This document shows positions 17,623 through 21,630 of a stretch of DNA of 21,630 bases, piece by piece. A model generated the notes under the pieces. It saw only the letters and a list, made by a program, of their open reading frames with translations, ran no database searches and was not told the DNA's origin. Within the stretch, counting starts at the first letter, position 1; each line of letters begins with the position of its first letter. A program made the position numbers and the translations under genes. Origin of the DNA: CAZTVN01 sp964617145 (lineage in GTDB: Bacteria > Patescibacteriota > Gracilibacteria > UBA1369 > JACRIC01); NCBI GenBank assembly GCA_964617145.1, contig CAZTVN010000016.1, forward strand, positions 1 to 21,630, given 5' to 3'.

Positions 17623-18455
17623 GTAGAATCCCTCATTATCGCCATCCTTATGCAAAAAGAACAAGGATTGCCAAAACGCAGGGAAAACTATTCGCAAACC
17701 AAAAACGCGAAAAAAAACATAAAAAAACTTTCGGATTTATGATGTTTTTCATCATCGTAAGCGCCTTAACATATTTTCTTTTCTTTTCAAAAACATTTCT
17801 CATCAAATCAGTAACAATCACGAACAAAAACTCGACTATTGATCCTATTTCAATAGAAAAAATACTTCGCAAGACATACAAAAAAAATCTTATCCTTATC
17901 GATACAAATGGCATAAAAGAACAAATATTAAACAAACATCCTGAACTTGAAGAAATCAAACTCAAAAAAAAATTTCCATCAAAGTTAAAAGTTGAGCTTA
18001 AAACCTATCCGATTGGAGCAAATCTCATAAACACGTTTCAAAAACAAGAAAAAAAATTCTTAATAAATACAAACGGATTGATTGTGGCCGAAGAAAAAAA
18101 GGACGAAAATCTTCCAACTATTCTCATCCAATCGCAAAAACCATTACAAATAAAAAACAAAGCCATAACAAAAGAAAAACTTGAATTATGTCTCGAAGCA
18201 TATAAAGCTTTCACCACGCTGTTCAATATGAAAATAATCTCCATCGAATATAAACCGATAGAACGGGAAATACATCTTTTAACCGAAAAAAACTTTACCG
18301 TATGGATAGACTCAGAGCGCGACCTTACAAAACAGCTCCTAAAACTTAAAAAATCTCTCTCGTCACTCAATATTTATACCGAATCTTTAGAATACATAGA
18401 TCTTCGAATTGCCGGAATAGAAAGCGAAAAAATTATCTATAAAAAACGCCGTTAA
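17619..18455 (+). CDS. ftsQ: Cell division protein FtsQ/DivIB
   Basis: A 278-residue bitopic membrane protein of the divisome. A very basic cytoplasmic tail (1-37) precedes one membrane segment (38-56), then a POTRA domain at about 59-131 that begins FLIKSVTITN and includes the HPELEEIKL strand and FPSKLKVELKTYP typical of FtsQ. The C-terminal domain ends in YIDLRIAGIESEKIIYK (259 on), matching the DLR strand of FtsQ/DivIB that contacts FtsB/FtsL. It links the FtsB-FtsL pair to septal wall synthesis. The start overlaps the preceding cysteine-cluster gene by ATGA. Usually ftsQ lies with mur genes, ftsA and ftsZ; none of those are here. A promoter follows in the next gap, so it is probably last in its operon. 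Confidence 0.88.
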   Translation: MSRIPHYRHPYAKRTRIAKTQGKLFANQKREKKHKKTFGFMMFFIIVSALTYFLFFSKTFLIKSVTITNKNSTIDPISIEKILRKTYKKNLILIDTNGIKEQILNKHPELEEIKLKKKFPSKLKVELKTYPIGANLINTFQKQEKKFLINTNGLIVAEEKKDENLPTILIQSQKPLQIKNKAITKEKLELCLEAYKAFTTLFNMKIISIEYKPIEREIHLLTEKNFTVWIDSERDLTKQLLKLKKSLSSLNIYTESLEYIDLRIAGIESEKIIYKKRR

Positions 18456-18496
18456 GGAGTTACTGAAAAAACATGGAGACATACAACCCCCTTAAA

Positions 18497-18525
18497 TTGA
18501 CTCAAATTTCAATTTTTGGTATAAT
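18497..18525 (+). promoter_or_regulatory. Near-consensus sigma-70-type promoter of the pilT operon
   Basis: TTGACT (18497-18502), a 17-base spacer and TATAAT (18520-18525), with TG at 17517+1000-1001 replaced by the TG at 18517-18518 giving TGGTATAAT. This is the strongest promoter in the window. Transcription would start near 18532, about 20 bases before the ATG at 18552. The intergenic DNA 18456-18551 holds nothing else clear. Confidence 0.8.
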
Positions 18526-18551
18526 ATAAACAAATAAACAAAAAGAAAAAC

Positions 18552-19100
18552 ATGTCACAGGCTTCAAAACTGGCCCTCCTTAAAGAGATGCTTGAAAGCG
18601 CTCTTTCAAACATTCGTTCAGCAAAACAACTTTTAAACGAATTAACGCCTAATACGGAAATAAAAGACCAATTTAAAAAGATGGCTGGAGCTCTTTCTGT
18701 AAAATCAGAAAACGAAGAAGGTAAAATTATCGAAGGAATTTTTGATGGTCAAAACATGATAGGATCGGACAAAAAAATATATCCAGTGCCAGCCAATTAC
18801 TCCAGTAAATCAAAACTTATCCCGGGAGATGTACTCAAACTTACCGTGAGCGGAGACGGAGCTTTTCTATACAAACAAATAGGCCCTACTGAACGAAAAA
18901 GAATACGAGGCCCGCTCGTTCTCGAAGATGAACAACATGTTGTGCTTGCTGAAGGGAAAGCATACAAAGTGCTTCTTGCATCGGTAACATACTTCCGAGC
19001 AGAAGTCGGTGATGAAGTTATTCTGATTGTTCCAGAACATGAAGACTCAGATTGGGGGGCCATTGAAAACGTTCTTCCTCGTTCAGAAAAAAATATATGA
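18552..19100 (+). CDS. Uncharacterised 182-residue protein, first gene of the pilT operon
   Basis: A soluble 182-residue protein that I cannot assign to a named family. The N-terminal 30 residues form a likely amphipathic helix or coiled coil (MSQASKLALLKEMLESALSN). The rest is a compact beta-rich region with short conserved-looking blocks: YPVPANYSSKSKL (77-89), GDVLKLTVSGDGAFLYKQIGP (92-112), YKVLLASVTYF (138-148) and GDEVILIVPE (153-162). The two GD-x-x-L/I strands suggest two small barrel (OB- or SH3-like) lobes, which is an inference. It has no membrane segment and no enzyme motif. Its stop overlaps the next start by ATGA (19097-19100), so it is coupled to the pseudopilin-like gene and pilT and probably works with them. 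Confidence 0.75.
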   Translation: MSQASKLALLKEMLESALSNIRSAKQLLNELTPNTEIKDQFKKMAGALSVKSENEEGKIIEGIFDGQNMIGSDKKIYPVPANYSSKSKLIPGDVLKLTVSGDGAFLYKQIGPTERKRIRGPLVLEDEQHVVLAEGKAYKVLLASVTYFRAEVGDEVILIVPEHEDSDWGAIENVLPRSEKNI

Positions 19101-20158
19101 CAAACGACAAAATAACCATTTCTGAGGCAATAAAAAAACTCGAAACGTGGTTCGAAAATAAGGACTATGAAAAGGTTTTGCTTGGAACAAAAGAAATTCT
19201 CGCTATCGACCCACAAAACACAGAAGCACAAGAACTCATTGAAAAAAGCCAAAGAATGATTGACGAGCAAAAAAAAGAAAAAACTGATACTCTTGATACA
19301 ATCGGAACATTTCCAGAAGTTTCAAAACCACCACAAGACGCTCTATCGACATTTTTAACCAACGATACACCCAAAACATCTGAAATTCCCAAAATGCCAG
19401 AAACGCCGATCCAAGAAAAAACCCACACACCAACAGAAATTCCAAAACCTTGGGAAAATCCAGAAACTTTACACGAAGAAGACGCATCAGAAAAAAAACA
19501 CGTTATTCCAATCATCTTTTATCTCATGAAAAAAATAATCATTATTCTCGTAAGTATCGGCATAACGGGAGGGCTTGTGTACGGAGGATTTTTTCTCTAT
19601 CAAAATTATATCAATCCAGAAAAAAAGGAAGCTACAGTGAAAGAAAAAAAAGAAGAAGTCATAGTGGAAAAAACGATTGAAGCACAAAATAATGAACAAA
19701 GGACTTTAGATCTCAAAAAGCTTGAAAAAGCGCTAGAAGATTATTTTTTAGACAAAAATGAATATCCTTTGGCAAAAAAAATCGAAGCAGCTTTAGTTGA
19801 AGGAGTTTATATCGATGGAATACCGATCGATCCTCGAAGTGGAGAAAAAGACGAAAATGGAAACGTTTTTGGATATATCTACGCCGTATATTCAAATGCA
19901 TCTGGTGAAAATCAAGAATATATCATCTCAGCACTCTTCGAAAACACCAATAAAGAAAAAAATCTCATTTGGAGCCCAAATAATACCTCAAAACATGAAG
20001 ATTTCAGAAGCTTAGAAAACATAAACACAAAATTCCTTGAAACCTACGTTTTAGGCCAAGAAATAATTGAGGAACCCATGGAAGAGGAAATAACCGAACC
20101 TCAAGAAGGAATGCCTCCTTTCCAAACGTCCGATAAAAAAGTAAGACGCGTTCCTTAA
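19097..20158 (+). CDS. TPR-like / membrane / pseudopilin-like domain protein
   Basis: A 353-residue single-span membrane protein. Residues 6-55 look like a TPR-type helical pair (ITISEAIKKLETWFENKDYE, then IDPQNTEAQEL). A Pro/Thr/Glu-rich linker spans 72-122. The membrane segment is 146-168 (KIIIILVSIGITGGLVYGG). Residues 201-283 resemble the C-terminal half of type II secretion/type IV pilus pseudopilins (GspG-like): RTLDLKKLEKALEDYFLDKNEYP, then a DPRSG...Y-x-Y region and EYIISALFEN. There is no prepilin peptidase site at the N-terminus, so it would not be processed like a pilin. The N-terminal side would face the cytoplasm and the pilin-like side the exterior. It ends in an acidic, Pro-rich tail, 9 bases before pilT. 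A pilus-assembly accessory role is inferred. Confidence 0.72.
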   Translation: MTNDKITISEAIKKLETWFENKDYEKVLLGTKEILAIDPQNTEAQELIEKSQRMIDEQKKEKTDTLDTIGTFPEVSKPPQDALSTFLTNDTPKTSEIPKMPETPIQEKTHTPTEIPKPWENPETLHEEDASEKKHVIPIIFYLMKKIIIILVSIGITGGLVYGGFFLYQNYINPEKKEATVKEKKEEVIVEKTIEAQNNEQRTLDLKKLEKALEDYFLDKNEYPLAKKIEAALVEGVYIDGIPIDPRSGEKDENGNVFGYIYAVYSNASGENQEYIISALFENTNKEKNLIWSPNNTSKHEDFRSLENINTKFLETYVLGQEIIEEPMEEEITEPQEGMPPFQTSDKKVRRVP

Positions 20159-20167
20159 AAAGAAGCC

Positions 20168-21214
20168 ATGTCAGAACTTAAAAAACTTTTCAGAACAGCC
20201 TATCAGTATCAAGCGTCTGATTTATACATCACAACAGGAGCAAAACCTATTTTAAGAATCCACGGAGAGCTTGTTGCGATAGAAGAACATCCTATTTTGA
20301 CAAAAGAAAAAGCGGAAGAATATATCGTGCAGATTTTTACTCCAGAACAAAAGAAGCAGTTTGAAAAAACATCAGATATCGATTTTGCTTTTGAGGCAAA
20401 AAATATCGCGAGATTTCGAGTCAATGTTTTTGTGCAAAGAAAAGGTATTGGCGCAACATTTCGGTTAATTCCAGAAAAGGTAAAAACCCTCGACGAGCTT
20501 AATCTGCCCGATCAGCTCAAGAAAATCGTACATTTCAAGAATGGACTTGTGCTGTTTACCGGCCCAACGGGTTCAGGAAAATCAACGACACTCGCCGCGC
20601 TCATAAACCAAATAAACAAGGAAAAAGGCTATCACATTCTCACCATCGAAGACCCCATCGAATTTATTCACGAAAACAAACGCTCAGTTATAGAACAGCG
20701 AGAAGTCGGAATGCATACAGAAAGCTTCCACAAAGCTCTAAGAGCAGGTTTAAGAGAAGATACCAATCTTATCATGGTGGGAGAATTGCGCGATCCGGAA
20801 ACCTTCGCATTGGCTTTAACCGCAGCAGAAACAGGCCATTTGGTCTTAGGCTCAGTACACACCAAAGGGGCAGAAAGCACGATAAACCGCATCATCGATG
20901 TATTTCCGGAGGGGCAGCAAGCGCAAATCCGCACACAACTTGCGGAAAGTTTAAGGGCAATTGTATGGCAGACGCTCGTGAAAAGAAAAGATCTGAAAGG
21001 CCGAATAGCGGCAATGGAAATACTGTTTTTTAATAACGCCATTTCCAATATGATCCGAAAAGACCAAGTGCATCAGATACAATCTATCCTGCAAACCCGC
21101 GTAAAAGATGGTATGCAAACGATGGAAAGGCACTTAAGTTTACTCGTGAAAAATAACATAATCGATGATTCAGAGGCAAAAAACGCGCTACCAGATGAAA
21201 ATGATAATACATGA
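20168..21214 (+). CDS. pilT: Twitching motility ATPase PilT
   Basis: A 348-residue hexameric secretion ATPase that powers type IV pilus retraction; the length is normal for PilT. The N-terminal domain opens with the usual ASDLYITTGAKP (16-27). Walker A is GPTGSGKS (132-139), the Asp box TIEDPIEF (159-166), Walker B NLIMVGELRD (200-209, E206), and the His box TGHLVLGSVHT (222-232, H224 and H231). AISNMIRK (291-298) corresponds to the AIRNLIRE motif that separates PilT from PilB, with R298 of interest as the Glu at its end is Lys. All catalytic residues are present. It is the last gene of the operon led by 18552. No PilB, PilC or major pilin is in the window, so they must lie elsewhere if this system is complete. 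Confidence 0.93.
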   Translation: MSELKKLFRTAYQYQASDLYITTGAKPILRIHGELVAIEEHPILTKEKAEEYIVQIFTPEQKKQFEKTSDIDFAFEAKNIARFRVNVFVQRKGIGATFRLIPEKVKTLDELNLPDQLKKIVHFKNGLVLFTGPTGSGKSTTLAALINQINKEKGYHILTIEDPIEFIHENKRSVIEQREVGMHTESFHKALRAGLREDTNLIMVGELRDPETFALALTAAETGHLVLGSVHTKGAESTINRIIDVFPEGQQAQIRTQLAESLRAIVWQTLVKRKDLKGRIAAMEILFFNNAISNMIRKDQVHQIQSILQTRVKDGMQTMERHLSLLVKNNIIDDSEAKNALPDENDNT

Positions 21215-21224
21215 TTGAGCTAAA

Positions 21225-21443
21225 TTGGCTTTGCTTGCCGAAGCAGAAGTAACTGAGAAAAAAATGCAAGACTTGAGAATTATCACCACTTTTAACATTG
21301 CTGGAAGATATGATGAGATAAAACTATCATTTTATAAAAAATGTACATCTGTCTTTACAAAAAAATATTTCGATATTAGTAAAAATCTTTTTTTATGCTT
21401 CGAAAAAGAATTAAGGACGATGGTATCACTATTGAACCTATAG
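21225..21443 (+). pseudogene. HEPN-domain protein remnant (C-terminal half)
   Basis: An open stretch from a TTG at 21225 reads as the second half of a HEPN-domain protein: RIITTFNIAGRYDEIKLSFY, KKCTSVFTKKY and then KNLFLCFEKEL. Many HEPN proteins of MNT pairs end with a FNIEARYP-like motif and an FYKK-x-T helix in this order. The N-terminal half and any usual start codon are absent: a stop lies at 21216-21218 in this frame. HEPN proteins in such pairs are usually RNase toxins, but no R-x4-6-H motif is present here. It lies 10 bases after pilT. I read it as a decayed gene; recognition is by eye only. Confidence 0.5.
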
Positions 21444-21523
21444 GATTTAGTAAAGAAGATTTTGAACAAAATACGCCATTGATAGAAGAAATCAAAAATA
21501 CAGGAATAGAGATAAAGACCTGA
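21395..21523 (+). pseudogene. MNT nucleotidyltransferase remnant (C-terminal tail)
   Basis: A 42-codon frame from ATG to TGA overlaps the HEPN remnant by 49 bases in another frame. It reads IEPIGFSKEDFEQNTPLIEE then IKNTGIEI, resembling the C-terminal tail of minimal nucleotidyltransferases (MNT), which often reads as a beta strand, E/D-F, P-x-x-x-x-I and x-G-I-x-I. The catalytic GS...D-x-D half is missing, so it cannot be active. HEPN and MNT genes are usually adjacent and form a toxin-antitoxin pair, which supports both remnant calls together. Alternatively it is the 3' end of a small unrelated gene. Confidence 0.45.
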
Positions 21524-21542
21524 GAGAGCTAAAAAACTGAAA

Positions 21543-21630
21543 CTATTTTCTGGAAAGATTGTTGTTTTTAATCTTTTTTCGGTAAACTTTTTTCCCAACA
21601 ATCTTGCTTTCGCCAATTTCTACATTCTTT
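21543..21630 (-). CDS. Possible 3' end of a minus-strand gene entering from the right
   Basis: On the minus strand an open frame of 28 codons runs in from the window edge and stops with TAG at 21543-21545. The peptide is basic and reads NVEIGESKIVGKKVYRKKIK near its start, which looks protein-like, but it is short, AT-rich and overlaps an inverted repeat. The plus strand is also open in one frame here. I recognise no family; the sequence beyond 21630 would decide. Confidence 0.22.
   Translation of the reverse strand, partial: KNVEIGESKIVGKKVYRKKIKNNNLSRK
21555..21605. repeat. Perfect 10-bp inverted repeat
   Basis: AAGATTGTTG (21555-21564) and CAACAATCTT (21596-21605) are exact reverse complements separated by 31 T-rich bases. 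A transcript could form a stem with a long loop. There is no U-run directly after either arm that would make a clean intrinsic terminator, so the function is unclear. Confidence 0.6.

Noticed and set aside
18452..18495. TTAAGG/CCTTAA inverted pair after ftsQ as a terminator
   Set aside because: Arms of six bases with a loop of about 30 and no following U-run; likely chance.

Overview
The window reads like a chromosomal scaffold piece from an uncultured bacterium of the Candidate Phyla Radiation (Patescibacteria), possibly Peregrinibacteria-like. The signs are AT-rich DNA, A-rich gene leaders almost without Shine-Dalgarno sites, very large surface proteins mixing Gly-rich, fibronectin-like and S-layer-homology (SLH) parts, and a VirD4/HerA-like ATPase of a kind common in these genomes. 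TGA closes genes at two ATGA overlaps and ends pilT, so the standard bacterial code is in use, not the UGA=Gly code of Gracilibacteria/Absconditabacteria. The lineage is an inference; there is no rRNA here.

Region 1 (1-14037, + strand): an extended -10 promoter (66-94) precedes a P-loop ATPase of the conjugative DNA-transfer type (interrupted near its 3' end by a 10-N assembly gap). Two giant exported proteins of 1801 and 2057 residues follow with short gaps. They are related: both have an N-terminal signal/anchor segment, Gly-rich modules, fibronectin-type-III/Ig-like repeats, a shared HYHYL-containing domain and SLH domains. The first then diverges into STN-like, cysteine-repeat and calcium-binding (TSP3) parts and ends in a membrane anchor. 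The second carries near-perfect 357-bp tandem repeats and ends in SLH domains. The three genes look like one surface/attachment operon.

Region 2 (14103-18455): two paralogous membrane proteins resembling diverged Na/Pi cotransporters are arranged head to head around divergent promoters. A 46-codon very basic small gene lies between them. The rightward one continues into a YkgJ-type cysteine-cluster protein and ftsQ, overlapping by ATGA, so a division gene sits in a transporter operon and no other division gene is present in this window.

Region 3 (18456-21214): a near-consensus promoter drives a 182-residue protein of unknown function, a TPR-like/membrane/pseudopilin-like protein overlapping it by ATGA, and a complete pilT retraction ATPase. 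This suggests a type IV pilus-related operon.

Region 4 (21215-21630): no intact gene. It holds what reads as the C-terminal half of a HEPN protein overlapping the C-terminal tail of an MNT nucleotidyltransferase, i.e. the wreck of a HEPN/MNT toxin-antitoxin pair. A possible minus-strand gene end and an inverted repeat lie at the edge. No tRNA, rRNA, CRISPR array or insertion sequence was seen.
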